A stretch of 36,226 bases of DNA, taken from positions 1 to 36,226 of the forward strand of contig NZ_JAQFWQ010000075.1 in the NCBI RefSeq assembly GCF_027706725.1, given 5' to 3'. Numbering within the stretch: the first letter of the stretch is position 1; every line of letters starts with the position of its first letter. The position numbers and the translations under genes are program-made. The notes beneath the pieces were generated by a model, which did not search any database, was not told where the DNA came from, and saw only the letters and a list, made by a program, of their open reading frames with translations. Below are positions 8,395-17,217 of this stretch, piece by piece. This DNA comes from Nocardiopsis endophytica. Its GTDB lineage: Bacteria > Actinomycetota > Actinomycetes > Streptosporangiales > Streptosporangiaceae.

Positions 8395-8685
8395 CCGCCG
8401 ACGGTTCGCCCCGGTCGCGCATTCGTGCGGACGGGGGCGAGGCAAGAGGGAACCCGGTGCGAATCCGGGACTGCCCCGCAGCGGTGAGTGGGGGACGGCG
8501 CGGCCTGACGGCCCGAACGGCCGGTGAACCGGGGGGATCCGGCACCGGGTCCGCGCCTTCCGGTGTCCGCATGGTCGCACTGGGCGCGTGAGCGCCCGGG
8601 AAGCGGCGGACGCCGTGCCGCCCGGCCTTGGGCCGGAAGCACACCCGCGAGTCCGAAGACCTGCCGCCGGTGTGCGCCTGCGCGC
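8395..8685 (+). promoter_or_regulatory. cobalamin (AdoCbl) riboswitch upstream of nrdAB
   Basis: The conserved core is visible: AGAGGGAACCCGGTGCGAAT followed by CCGGGACTGCCCCGCAGCGG near 8446-8485, and the B12-box region GAGTCCGAAGACCTGCC near 8650-8667. The long leader has peripheral stems between them. A hairpin downstream (GGGTCCG at 8726-8732, CGGACCC at 8746-8752) is a candidate expression platform. Control of an aerobic RNR operon by AdoCbl is established in Streptomyces coelicolor (nrdABS). Here it should shut off nrdAB when B12 allows use of a class II enzyme. Confidence 0.93.
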
Positions 8686-8817
8686 GCACGTTTGACGGGG
8701 CCTCGAGGGCGGGCCGCCGCGAGCCGGGTCCGCCGTGTCCGAGGACGGACCCCCGTCTCGTGCTTCCCGGCCTCGACTTCCCGACCGGTTGATGGACTAC
8801 CTGGTGGGAGCGAGCGA

Positions 8818-11334
8818 ATGACCCTCGACACGGAGCCGGCGGCACGGATCGCGGAGGCGGTACGGGAGGCGGCGGCCGGCCTGCCCGGTGTGCGGCCGGA
8901 CGCGGTGGAGGCCGAGGCCCGCCGCGGGCTCTACCCCGGCATCCGCGCCGACGAGGTGGACCTGGCCCTGGTCATGGCGGCGCGCAGCCTCGTCGAGGAG
9001 GACCCCGACTACTCGCCGATGGCCGCCCGGCTGCTGCTGGGCTCGCTTCGCCGCGAGGCGCTGACCTTCCTGGCCTCCTCCGCCGCCTCTGCCGACAGCG
9101 CCGGCGCCACCGACACCGCCGGGCAGGCGGAGATGGCCGCGCGCTACCCCGCCTATCTCGCCGACTACGTGGCCCGCGGCGTGGAGCTGGGCCAGCTCGA
9201 TCCGGAGCTGGAGAAGTTCGACCTGGACCGCCTGGGCGCGGCCCTGCGCCCCGAGCGGGACCTGGACTTCACCTTCCTGGGCCTGCAGACCCTCTACGAC
9301 CGGTACTTCCTGCACAGCGACGGGGTGCGCTACGAGCTGCCGCAGGCGTTCTTCATGCGCGTGGCCATGGGCCTGGCCCTGGAGGAGGACGACCGCGACG
9401 CGCGGGCGGCCGAGTTCTACGACCTGCTGTCCTCGTTCGACTTCATGTGCTCCACCCCCACCCTGTTCAACGCGGGCACGCGCCACGCGCAGCTGTCGTC
9501 GTGCTTCCTGACCACGGTCGACGACGACCTCGAGGGCATCTTCAAGGGGATCTCGGACAACGCCCTGCTGTCGAAGTACTCCGGCGGCCTGGGCAACGAC
9601 TGGACCCCGGTGCGCGGCATCGGCGCCCACATCCGCGGCACCAACGGCAAGAGCCAGGGGGTCGTGCCGTTCCTCAAGATCGCCAACGACACGGCGGTGG
9701 CGGTCAATCAGGGCGGCAAGCGCAAGGGTGCCGTCTGTGCCTATCTGGAGACCTGGCACATCGATGTCGAGGAGTTCCTCGATCTGCGCAAGAACACCGG
9801 GGACGAGCGGCGGCGCACGCATGACATGAACACCGCCAACTGGGTGCCCGACCTGTTCATGCGCCGGGTCGAGCAGGACGCCGAGTGGACCCTGTTCTCC
9901 CCCGATGAGACGCCCGACCTGCACGACCTCTACGGGCGGGAGTTCACCGAGCGGTACGAGGCCTACGAGCGCGCCGCCGACGAGGGGCGGATCCGGGTGT
10001 GGCGGCGGGTCCGCGCCGTCGACCTGTGGCGGCGCATGCTCACCATGCTCTTCGAGACCGGGCACCCGTGGATCACCTTCAAGGACCCGTGCAACCTGCG
10101 CTCGCCGCAGCGGCACGCCGGGGTGGTGCACTCCTCCAACCTGTGCACGGAGATCACCCTCAACACCAAGGCGGGCGAGGAGGTCGCGGTCTGCAACCTC
10201 GGGTCGGTCAACCTCGCGCGGCACGTGCGCGACGGCGGGCTGGACTCCGAGAAGCTGGAGCGCACCGTGCGCACGGCCGTGCGGATGCTCGACAACGTCA
10301 TCGACGTGAACTTCTACACGATCCCCGAGGCGCGGACGGCGAACATGCGCCACCGCCCGGTCGGGCTCGGGCTGATGGGCCACCAGGACGCGCTGTTCCA
10401 GCTGCGCATCCCCATGGGCTCCCAGGAGGCCGTGGAGTTCGCCGACTCCAGCATGGAGCTGATCTCCTACCACGCCATCGCCGCCTCCAGCGATCTGGCG
10501 GCCGAACGCGGCGCCTACGCCTCCTTCGACGGGTCGCTGTGGAGCCGGGGCGTTCTGCCCATCGACTCCCTTGAGTACCTGGCCCAAGCGCGCGGGGGCG
10601 ACGGTGACGGGAGCGGCCTGGACGTCGATCGCACCGCCCGCCTGGACTGGGACGGGCTGCGCGAGCGGGTGCGTGCGCAGGGCATGCGCAACTCCAACGT
10701 CATGGCGATCGCGCCGACCGCCACCATCGCCAACATCACCGGCGTCGGCCAGTCCATCGAGCCGATCTACCGGAACCTGTTCGTGAAGTCGAACATGTCC
10801 GGCGACTTCACCGTGGTCAACCCCTACCTGGTGCGCGACCTCAAGGAGCGCGGCCTGTGGGATGACGACATGGTCGCGCGGCTCAAGCTGCACGACGGCA
10901 GCCTCGGGCCCATCGAGCGCGTGCCCGAGGACCTCAAGGAGCTGTACGCCACCGCGTTCGAGGTCGACCCGGAGTGGCTGGTGGACGCCGCGTCCCGGCG
11001 CCAGAAGTGGATCGACCAGGCGCAGTCGCTCAACCTCTACATGGCGGCCCCCAGCGGCCGGAAGCTGGACGCGCTGTACCGGCGCGCGTGGAAGACGGGC
11101 CTGAAGACCACGTACTACCTGCGCTCGCAGAGCGCCACGCACGTGGAGAAGTCGACGCTCAAGGGCACCGACGGGCGCCTGAACGCCGTCGCGGCGACCC
11201 CGGCGCCGTCGCCGGCCCCCGCGCCGTCCCCGGTCGCGGCGGTGTCCCCGCAGGCGGGGAGCGCTCCGGAGATCGACCCCGACGCGGGCTCGGTGTGCTC
11301 CATCGACGACCCCGAGTGCGAGGCCTGCCAGTAG
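8818..11334 (+). CDS. nrdA: ribonucleoside-diphosphate reductase, alpha subunit (class I)
   Basis: An 838-residue catalytic subunit that reduces NDPs to dNDPs using a radical supplied by NrdB. Active-site residues are in place: C229 (QLSSCFL) and C459 (AVCNLGS) as the redox pair, N441/C443/E445 in NLCTEI as radical site, Y766-Y767 for radical transfer, and C-terminal C834/C837 (CEAC) as thioredoxin-facing shuttle. [10 protein letters not shown] marks the phosphate-binding loop. The N-terminal ATP-cone is short: the helical part (to ~85) is present but the leading VxKRDG-type strands are missing. A low-complexity Ala/Pro linker precedes the tail. The start at 8818 follows GGGAG; the frame stays open upstream only through riboswitch DNA. 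nrdB follows after 134 bp. Expression is likely governed by NrdR boxes and the B12 riboswitch. Confidence 0.96.
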   Translation: MTLDTEPAARIAEAVREAAAGLPGVRPDAVEAEARRGLYPGIRADEVDLALVMAARSLVEEDPDYSPMAARLLLGSLRREALTFLASSAASADSAGATDTAGQAEMAARYPAYLADYVARGVELGQLDPELEKFDLDRLGAALRPERDLDFTFLGLQTLYDRYFLHSDGVRYELPQAFFMRVAMGLALEEDDRDARAAEFYDLLSSFDFMCSTPTLFNAGTRHAQLSSCFLTTVDDDLEGIFKGISDNALLSKYSGGLGNDWTPVRGIGAHIRGTNGKSQGVVPFLKIANDTAVAVNQGGKRKGAVCAYLETWHIDVEEFLDLRKNTGDERRRTHDMNTANWVPDLFMRRVEQDAEWTLFSPDETPDLHDLYGREFTERYEAYERAADEGRIRVWRRVRAVDLWRRMLTMLFETGHPWITFKDPCNLRSPQRHAGVVHSSNLCTEITLNTKAGEEVAVCNLGSVNLARHVRDGGLDSEKLERTVRTAVRMLDNVIDVNFYTIPEARTANMRHRPVGLGLMGHQDALFQLRIPMGSQEAVEFADSSMELISYHAIAASSDLAAERGAYASFDGSLWSRGVLPIDSLEYLAQARGGDGDGSGLDVDRTARLDWDGLRERVRAQGMRNSNVMAIAPTATIANITGVGQSIEPIYRNLFVKSNMSGDFTVVNPYLVRDLKERGLWDDDMVARLKLHDGSLGPIERVPEDLKELYATAFEVDPEWLVDAASRRQKWIDQAQSLNLYMAAPSGRKLDALYRRAWKTGLKTTYYLRSQSATHVEKSTLKGTDGRLNAVAATPAPSPAPAPSPVAAVSPQAGSAPEIDPDAGSVCSIDDPECEACQ

Positions 11335-11468
11335 CACCGCCCCCTGGAGGGGCGGGCGGCCCGTGCCCCCGGCCGCCCGCCCCGCCCCCGCGCTCTCCAC
11401 CGCCAGCGCTCCGCACCGCACTCTGCACCGCCACAGACACCGATTCAGAAGGACGACGGAACCCACCC

Positions 11469-12542
11469 ATGACGACTGCCCCGGAGACCCACGGCACCGG
11501 ACTCGGCGCGATCGACCGCGGCGGCGCCCGCGTGAGCGTCGGCGACAAGGCGATGATCAACGCGCGCGCCGACGTGAACCAGCTGCTTCCGCTGAAGTAC
11601 CGGTGGGCCTGGGACAAGTACCTCGCCGGGTGCAACAACCACTGGATGCCCACCGAGGTGTCCATGCAGGCCGACATCGCCCTGTGGAAGTCGGCCGACG
11701 GGCTCACCGACGACGAGCGGCTGATGGTCAAGCGCAACCTGGGCTTCTTCGCCACGGCGGAGTCGCTGGTCGCCAACAACATCGTGCTGGCGGTCTACCG
11801 GCAGCTCACCAACCCCGAGTGCCGCCAGTACCTGCTGCGCCAGGCGTTCGAGGAGGCCGTGCACACGCACACCTTCCAGTACATCTGCGAGAGCCTGGGC
11901 CTGGACGAGGGCGAGCTGTTCAACATGTACAGGGAGGTCCCCTCCATCACGGAGAAGGACGCCTGGGCGCTGAAGTACACGCAGAACCTGGAGGACCCGG
12001 ACTTCACGACCGGCACCCCCGAGGCCGACCAGGCGTTCCTGCGCGACCTGGTGGCCTTCTACGTCATCTTCGAGGGGATGTGGTTCTACACGGGCTTCGC
12101 CCAGATCCTCTCCCTGGGGCGCCGCAACAAGATGGTGGGCGTGGCCGAGCAGTACCAGTACATCCTGCGGGACGAGTCGATCCACCTGAACTTCGGCATC
12201 GACGTGATCAACCAGATCAAGCTGGAGAACCCGCACCTGTGGAGCGAGGGGTTCCAGCGCGAGGTGCGCACGATGCTCGCCGAGGCGTGCGAGCTGGAGG
12301 TGGCCTACGGCAGGGAGACCATGCCGCGCGGCATCCTCGGGCTCAACGCCGACCTGTGCGAGCGGTACATGCACTTCATCACCGACCGCCGGGCCGAACA
12401 GATCGGGCTGGAGCCGGTCTTCGGCGGCACGGAGAACCCGTTCCCGTGGATGGCGGAGATGATGGACCTCGACAAGGAGAAGAACTTCTTCGAGACCCGG
12501 GTCATCGAGTACCAGACGGGCGGCGGCCTGAGCTGGGACTGA
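11469..12542 (+). CDS. nrdB: ribonucleotide reductase beta subunit, class Ic-like (Phe at radical site)
   Basis: A 357-residue ferritin-like radical-generating subunit. Metal ligands read E98, E129, H132, E202, E236 and H239. In Escherichia coli R2 the first ligand is Asp and the residue four after the first His is radical Tyr122; here these are Glu98 and Phe136 (EEAVHTHTF). Both substitutions are those of the class Ic R2 of Chlamydia trachomatis, which uses a Mn/Fe cofactor instead of a tyrosyl radical. The C-terminal tail has a Tyr (VIEYQTGG) suited to radical transfer to NrdA. Start ATG 11469; AGAAGGA lies about 15 nt upstream, an unusually long spacing. Family is certain, the Mn/Fe cofactor inferred. 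A terminator follows. Confidence 0.95.
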   Translation: MTTAPETHGTGLGAIDRGGARVSVGDKAMINARADVNQLLPLKYRWAWDKYLAGCNNHWMPTEVSMQADIALWKSADGLTDDERLMVKRNLGFFATAESLVANNIVLAVYRQLTNPECRQYLLRQAFEEAVHTHTFQYICESLGLDEGELFNMYREVPSITEKDAWALKYTQNLEDPDFTTGTPEADQAFLRDLVAFYVIFEGMWFYTGFAQILSLGRRNKMVGVAEQYQYILRDESIHLNFGIDVINQIKLENPHLWSEGFQREVRTMLAEACELEVAYGRETMPRGILGLNADLCERYMHFITDRRAEQIGLEPVFGGTENPFPWMAEMMDLDKEKNFFETRVIEYQTGGGLSWD

Positions 12543-12554
12543 CCTGCGCGGACA

Positions 12555-12597
12555 CGGCTCCCCGGGCCCGTCGGCGGAGGGTGCGGGGAGCCGTTTC
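12555..12597 (+). terminator. intrinsic terminator after nrdB
   Basis: CGGCTCCCCG (12555-12564) pairs perfectly with CGGGGAGCCG (12584-12593), followed by TTT. It lies 13 bp past the nrdB stop and should end the nrdAB transcript. Confidence 0.75.
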
Positions 12598-12764
12598 GGG
12601 GGAGGCCCGGGAGACGTCCGGCGCTCCGTGGTGTGACCGACATCACTGATCGGGGTAGTGGGCCTGGCATGGAGGGGCTCTCGGCGCCGAGGGCGCCCGC
12701 ACGGCGACGCGCCGGGCGTGCTCCGGCTGGCGCCGATTCGTTACCTCAGGTAGACCGTTCGTTT

Positions 12765-13658
12765 ATGGACCACCGAGGAATCGTTTACGAACGGCACGGC
12801 CGGGGCGAGCCCCTCGTGCTGCTGCACGGGCTGGGGCACCGGCGCCAGGCCTGGGAGCCGGTCGTGGACGAGCTGGCGCGGCGGTACGAGGTGTTCGCCC
12901 TGGACCTGCCCGGGTTCGGCGAATCGCCGGGACCCGCCCCTGACGGCCCATACGGTATCCCCGCCCTGGTCGACGCGGTCGCCGCGTGGTGCGCCGCCGC
13001 CGGGCTGCCCCGGCCCCACCTGGCGGGGAACTCCCTCGGCGGCGCCGTCGCGCTGGAGCTCGGCGCGCGCGGGCTGGCCTCCTCGGTCACCGCCCTGTCG
13101 CCGATCGGGTTCAGCCGCGGGACCGAGATGCTGGGCAGCCGCCTGATGCTCGGCGGCATGCACGTCGCCACCCGGGTGCCCGCCAAGGCATGGCGCCGGG
13201 TGATCGACAGTCGCCCGGTCCGCACGATGACCACGCTCGCCGTGCACGGGCGCCTGCGCGACCCGTACGGCGAGCTCGCCCGGCTGGACCCGTCGGTGGT
13301 GACGCGCGGATCCCCCTACACGCGCCTGGCGCCCGAGGTGGTGCGCTACAGCTTCACCGGTGGGCCGGTCGTGACCTGCCCGACCACCGTGGCCTGGGGC
13401 GAGAACGACCGCGTCCTTCCGGTCCGCGCGGTACGGCGGGTGCTGCGGGCGATCCCGCACGCGCGCGAGGTGCGGCTCCTGGGGTGCGGCCATGTGCCGA
13501 TGGACAACGACCCCAGGACGGTTGCCCACACCATCCTGAGCACCTGCGCCCCCGAGTCGGCGTCGAGCGGCCGGGGTGCCGTGAGGCCCAAGCGCGCGCG
13601 ACTGCGCCCGCGCGTGACCGCCGTTCCGGCGAACGCCCCCGCAAACGCCCCCGCCTGA
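12765..13658 (+). CDS. alpha/beta hydrolase
   Basis: A 297-residue alpha/beta-hydrolase fold protein with a recognisable triad: nucleophile S90 in GNSLGG, D215 in WGENDRVLP and H243 in GCGHVPMD. LLHGLGHRRQAW carries the oxyanion-hole HG motif. The substrate is unknown; esterase, epoxide hydrolase or haloperoxidase-like roles fit equally. An upstream in-frame ATG at 12633 would add 44 low-complexity residues, so I prefer ATG 12765, directly before the conserved start of the fold, though no strong Shine-Dalgarno precedes it. The C-terminal ~40 residues are basic and Ala-rich. It stands alone after the nrdB terminator. Confidence 0.85.
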   Translation: MDHRGIVYERHGRGEPLVLLHGLGHRRQAWEPVVDELARRYEVFALDLPGFGESPGPAPDGPYGIPALVDAVAAWCAAAGLPRPHLAGNSLGGAVALELGARGLASSVTALSPIGFSRGTEMLGSRLMLGGMHVATRVPAKAWRRVIDSRPVRTMTTLAVHGRLRDPYGELARLDPSVVTRGSPYTRLAPEVVRYSFTGGPVVTCPTTVAWGENDRVLPVRAVRRVLRAIPHAREVRLLGCGHVPMDNDPRTVAHTILSTCAPESASSGRGAVRPKRARLRPRVTAVPANAPANAPA

Positions 13659-13702
13659 CCGGGTGCGGACGATCCGCGGGGATTGCGGCGGACCGTCGGC
13701 GA

Positions 13703-13732
13703 TTGCGATGATCTGCGGCGTTGTGCGATAGG
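13703..13732 (+). promoter_or_regulatory. candidate promoter of the MHYT gene
   Basis: TTGCGA (13703-13708) and GATAGG (13727-13732) are separated by 18 bp, giving a leader of about 37 nt before the MHYT start. Confidence 0.35.
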
Positions 13733-13775
13733 GGGAAACGGTCCGCGGCCGCGGATCTGAGGGGAAAAATCAGAC

Positions 13776-14540
13776 ATGGTCGAGCATTTCGCTCAAGGGG
13801 TGTGGACCCCGCTGGTCGCGTGCGCCGTTTCGGTCCTGGGGTCGTTCCTGGGTCTCAGATACGCCTCGCGGGCGCTGTCCTCCTCGGGCCGGACCCGGAC
13901 GGCCTGGACCGTGCTCGGCGGGATCTCCCTGGGCGGCGCGGCCGTGTGGTCCATGCACTTCATCGCGATGCTCGGCTTCCGCGTCCCCGGCACCCCGATC
14001 CGCTACGACCCGCTGATGACCGCGGCCAGCGCCGCCGTGCCGGTGGTCGTCATGACCGGGGCGCTCGCGGTGGTGATCGCCCGCCTGTGGCGCCGGCTGG
14101 TGCTGCTGCCCGTCGGCGGCGCGCTGGTGGCCCTGGCCATGCTCACCATGCACTACATGGGCATGGGGTCGATGCGGATGGACGCCGACATGGTGCACGA
14201 CCCCCTGTTCGTGGTCGCGGCCGCGATGGTGGCGCTGGCCGCCTCGGTCGGGGCGCTCTGGTTCGTCGGCAAGCGGTGGACCCTGTCGGCGACCCTGGTG
14301 GGCGCCGCGCTCCTGGGCGGCGCCGTGACGGCGATGCACTACATCGCGATGGCCGGGGTGGGCGTCGAATCCGTGGGGCAGGGGGCCGACATGTCCGGCG
14401 GCGTGCCCGCGCTCGGCTTCCTCACCCCCATGATCATCGGCCCGGGCGCCTTCCTCGTGCTCGGCACCCTGCTCCTGCTGGTGCTGCCCGACGAACGGCC
14501 CGTCACCGGCGGTGCCGCCGCCGAGGCCCCCGCCCACTGA
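13776..14540 (+). CDS. MHYT-domain integral membrane sensor
   Basis: A 254-residue membrane protein with about seven hydrophobic helices. The MHYT signature (Met-His-Tyr/Phe, then Met) occurs three times: MHFIAM, MHYMGM and MHYIAM, at the ends of successive helices. MHYT domains are thought to bind copper and sense O2, CO or NO, usually attached to signalling outputs. This one stands alone with no kinase, GGDEF or EAL domain, so its partner must be another protein or it signals in the membrane. GAGGGG near 13759 fixes the ATG. It converges on btuC across palindrome copy 2. Confidence 0.88.
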   Translation: MVEHFAQGVWTPLVACAVSVLGSFLGLRYASRALSSSGRTRTAWTVLGGISLGGAAVWSMHFIAMLGFRVPGTPIRYDPLMTAASAAVPVVVMTGALAVVIARLWRRLVLLPVGGALVALAMLTMHYMGMGSMRMDADMVHDPLFVVAAAMVALAASVGALWFVGKRWTLSATLVGAALLGGAVTAMHYIAMAGVGVESVGQGADMSGGVPALGFLTPMIIGPGAFLVLGTLLLLVLPDERPVTGGAAAEAPAH

Positions 14541-14552
14541 CGCCCCCACCCC

Positions 14553-14614
14553 GTTGATCTCGGGAGAAGCGACGCTACCCGCGCGGTTTTGGCGTCGTTT
14601 TTCCCGAGATCAAC
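14553..14614. repeat. 62-bp palindromic element, copy 2
   Basis: It has the same outer 12-bp arms and total length as copy 1. The inner sequence differs yet still pairs: GCGACGC on the left against GGCGTCG on the right, with T5 before the right arm. It lies between the convergent MHYT (+) and btuC (-) genes, 8 bp before the btuC stop, so it probably ends both transcripts. Confidence 0.85.
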
Positions 14615-14622
14615 GACGGGGG

Positions 14623-15705
14623 TCAGCCCATGGTCCTGCCGGCGCGTGCGTCGCGGCGCATCAGCCACAGGAAGAACGGCGCGCCGCACAGGGCGGTGAG
14701 GATGCCGATGGGGATCTCCTGCGGCGCGGCGAGCGTCCGCGCGGCCAGGTCGGCGAGCACCATGAAGGACGCGCCGAGCAGGACCGCGACCGGGAGCATG
14801 CGCCGGTGGTCGGTGCCCACGAGCAGCCGGGCGATGTGCGGCATCATCAGCCCGACGAACCCGATCGGCCCCGAGAGCGCGACGAGCACACCGGTGCACA
14901 GGGACACGGCGACGAACATCAGCGCGCGGAACCGGTGCACCCGCAGTCCCATGCCGACCGCCGTCTCCTCGCCCAGCTGCACGACGTTGAGCGCGGGCGT
15001 CGCCGCCGCCGTCACCGCCAGGGCGGTGAGCACCGCGGCGCCCGCCAGGGGCAGGTCCTCCCAGGTGGTCCCGCCGAGCCCGCCCAGGGTCCAGCGCTGC
15101 ACGGCGCGGGCGGCGTGCGGGTCGCCCGACATGGTGATCATGAGGCTCGCGGCGGCCGAGCACACCTGGCCGACCACCACACCGGCCAGGATCAGCCGGG
15201 TGACCGTCATCCGCCCCGCCGTGCGGGACAGCAGGTACACGGCGACGAGCGTCCCTAGAGCGCCGAGGAACGCCGCAGCAGGGGTGGAGTAGGCGCCGAA
15301 GACGGTCACGCCCCCGACGACGACGGACACCGCGCCCAGCGTCGCCCCCGAGGACACGCCCAGCAGCAGCGGGTCCGCGAGCGGGTTGCGCACCAGCGTC
15401 TGCAGCACCGCCCCGACGGCCGCCAGTCCCGCGCCGTTCAGCACCGCCAGCAGCACGCGGGGCGCGCGGGCCGACACCACGATCGCCTCGTGCGAGGGCG
15501 GCCAGTCCGGTTCGACCAGGCCGGGGAGGAGGCGGTGCGCGGCGATGCGCCAGGTGTCGGCGGCGGACACCTCCACCGACCCGGCGACCACGCCGAGGGT
15601 GGCGGCCGCCGGGAGGGCGGCCGCCAGCGCGCACAGCACCACGGGCAGGGGCGGCGCGGCGGGGCGGCGCCGTGTGGGCCGGGTGCTTGTGGGCCGGGCG
15701 CTCAC
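14623..15705 (-). CDS. btuC: FecCD-family ABC transporter permease, probably vitamin B12 importer
   Basis: A 360-residue polytopic protein with 9-10 membrane helices. RNPLADPLLLGVSSGA and GPIGFVGLMMPHIARLLVGTDHR are hallmark segments of BtuC/FecCD type II importers, the latter containing the coupling region for the ATPase. Start GTG 15705 lies 2 bp after the btuF stop, so translation is coupled. The operon is headed by a cobalamin riboswitch, so the substrate is likely B12 or a cobinamide rather than a siderophore. No ATPase gene follows: the next gene is convergent. Confidence 0.88.
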   Translation of the reverse strand: MSARPTSTRPTRRRPAAPPLPVVLCALAAALPAAATLGVVAGSVEVSAADTWRIAAHRLLPGLVEPDWPPSHEAIVVSARAPRVLLAVLNGAGLAAVGAVLQTLVRNPLADPLLLGVSSGATLGAVSVVVGGVTVFGAYSTPAAAFLGALGTLVAVYLLSRTAGRMTVTRLILAGVVVGQVCSAAASLMITMSGDPHAARAVQRWTLGGLGGTTWEDLPLAGAAVLTALAVTAAATPALNVVQLGEETAVGMGLRVHRFRALMFVAVSLCTGVLVALSGPIGFVGLMMPHIARLLVGTDHRRMLPVAVLLGASFMVLADLAARTLAAPQEIPIGILTALCGAPFFLWLMRRDARAGRTMG

Positions 15706-15707
15706 CG

Positions 15708-16739
15708 TCAGCCGTCCGCGCCGGGGTGGAGCTGGTCGGCGACGTCGGCCACCGCGTCGCCGACGCGCACCCCCGCCACCGCCGACGACAGCGGGAGGAC
15801 GGCGTACCGCTCCTCCTCGACCGCCGGGGTCCGCGACAGCAGGGGGTCGTCCTCGACCGCCGCGATCTTCTCCTCGACCGGGACCGACCCGTAGTCGTAG
15901 AAGAGGATCGTCTCGGGGGCGCGGTCGGAGGCGTCCTCGATGGACACGTCGGCGAAGACCTCGTCCACGTCGGTGAAGACGTTCCGCCCGCCCGCGCGCT
16001 CGATGATCTCGTCGCCGATCCCGGCGCCCCCGGAGGTGAACACGGTGCTCCCCACACTGTCCACCACCAGCACGTCCACCGGGTCGGTGCCCTCCAGGCG
16101 GCCCTCCACCCCGGCCAGGCGGTCCTCGATCCCGCCGACCAGCTCCTCGGCCCGCTCCTCGGCGCCGAAGAGCGCCCCGACGTTGCGGATCTCCTGGTAG
16201 ACCGTCTCGGCGGTGACCTCGTCGGCGCACTGCTCCAGGCTGCCGTAGGTGGCCATCCCGGCGCCCTCCAGCGCGTCCCGCCCGCGCCCCTCGGCCTCGT
16301 CGAAGGCGCTCCCGGGGTACCCGGCGTAGACGAAGTCGGGCTCGGCGGCCAGAAGCTCCTCGAAGGAGGGGTACTCGTCGGCGAGGACGGGGATGTCCTG
16401 ATACGCGGCCTCGTATTCGGGAAGGACCGCGTCGTCCAGGTAGGCGGTGCCCACCATGCGGTCCTCCAGCCCCAGGGCCAGCATCACCTCGGTCGCGTGC
16501 TGGTTGAGGGCGACCGCGCGCCGCGGCGGAGCGTCGACCGTCACCTCGCGGCCGCACTCCTCGACGGTGACCGGGTACCCCTCGGCGGCGCCGGCGGATC
16601 CGCCCGAGCCGCCGGACCCGGGCGCTCCGCATCCGGTGAGCGCGGCGGCGCCGGCCGCGGCCAGCGCGATCAGGCGTGCGGCCCCCGGGCGGGGGCGGGT
16701 GACGGGCGTCCTGCGGTCATTGCGGCTGGGATGGTGCAC
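15708..16739 (-). CDS. btuF: cobalamin-type substrate-binding lipoprotein
   Basis: A 343-residue periplasmic-binding-protein type III lipoprotein. The N-terminus has basic residues, a hydrophobic stretch and a lipobox LTGC with lipidated C37. The mature protein has the two-lobed fold pattern: VALNQHATEVMLALG in lobe 1, FVYAGYPG near the cleft, a long linking helix and VLVVDSVGS in lobe 2. GTG 16739 is preceded by GAGAGGA; the next in-frame Val codon is GTC and cannot start. It delivers ligand to the permease at 14623. B12 specificity is inferred from the riboswitch, and siderophore binding is the main alternative from sequence alone. Confidence 0.87.
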   Translation of the reverse strand: MHHPSRNDRRTPVTRPRPGAARLIALAAAGAAALTGCGAPGSGGSGGSAGAAEGYPVTVEECGREVTVDAPPRRAVALNQHATEVMLALGLEDRMVGTAYLDDAVLPEYEAAYQDIPVLADEYPSFEELLAAEPDFVYAGYPGSAFDEAEGRGRDALEGAGMATYGSLEQCADEVTAETVYQEIRNVGALFGAEERAEELVGGIEDRLAGVEGRLEGTDPVDVLVVDSVGSTVFTSGGAGIGDEIIERAGGRNVFTDVDEVFADVSIEDASDRAPETILFYDYGSVPVEEKIAAVEDDPLLSRTPAVEEERYAVLPLSSAVAGVRVGDAVADVADQLHPGADG

Positions 16740-16844
16740 GTCCGGTCCTCTCGCGGGATCCGGGCGCGTCCGGGGGAGGGCAGGGCAGAGCCGTGCACGT
16801 GCGGCGTCCTCTCCGGGGTCCGCGCCCCTGGTCGGCGTCGTTCC

Positions 16845-17003
16845 GCGACGGGACAGTCTCCTGACTCCCGGATCGGCGCCTCGCCCGGCCTTCCAGCGCT
16901 CACGCGCCGTGGCCCTTCGAGGGGTCGGCTCCCCGGTCACAGTGGCGGGACCGTGCCGGACTCGCACCGGCTTCCTGGCTCCCGTCGCGCCACCAGCCTA
17001 CGG
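16845..17003 (-). promoter_or_regulatory. cobalamin riboswitch upstream of btuFC
   Basis: On the minus strand the core reads GGGAGCCAGGAAGCCGGTGC, then GAGTCCGGCACGGTCCCGCC and ACTGTGACCGGGGAGC, and after a variable stem GGGAGTCAGGAGACTG, the B12-box end. It is compact compared with the nrdA riboswitch. It should repress btuF-btuC when adenosylcobalamin is abundant. Confidence 0.92.
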
Positions 17004-17143
17004 GGGCGGCCGGGCGCGGAACCGGTCAGGTCCCTTTCTGTGCGATCGGACAATTCGCGGGACGTGCTCTGGCCGGTCAAACAACTATGGGGCACGAATG
17101 TGACGGCCCTATCTCAAAGCAGTGGTGAAGTGCATATCGGTCA

Positions 17144-17171
17144 TTGCGCCGCAGGTCACACCGCGTACAAG
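17144..17171 (+). promoter_or_regulatory. candidate promoter of the symporter gene
   Basis: TTGCGC (17144-17149) and TACAAG (17166-17171) are spaced by 16 bp, about 45 bp upstream of the GTG start. Confidence 0.45.
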
Positions 17172-17217
17172 ATGCGGGGGTCATCACCGTCCTGAACAGG
17201 AGAGAAGGAGGCCAGGC

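Noticed and set aside
8797-11466. An 889-codon minus-strand frame opposite nrdA
   Set aside because: Shadow of nrdA, whose catalytic motifs are unambiguous on the plus strand.
12633-12764. N-terminal extension of the alpha/beta hydrolase from ATG 12633
   Set aside because: The added residues are Arg/Ala/Pro-rich with no similarity to the fold; the ATG at 12765 fits the family start.
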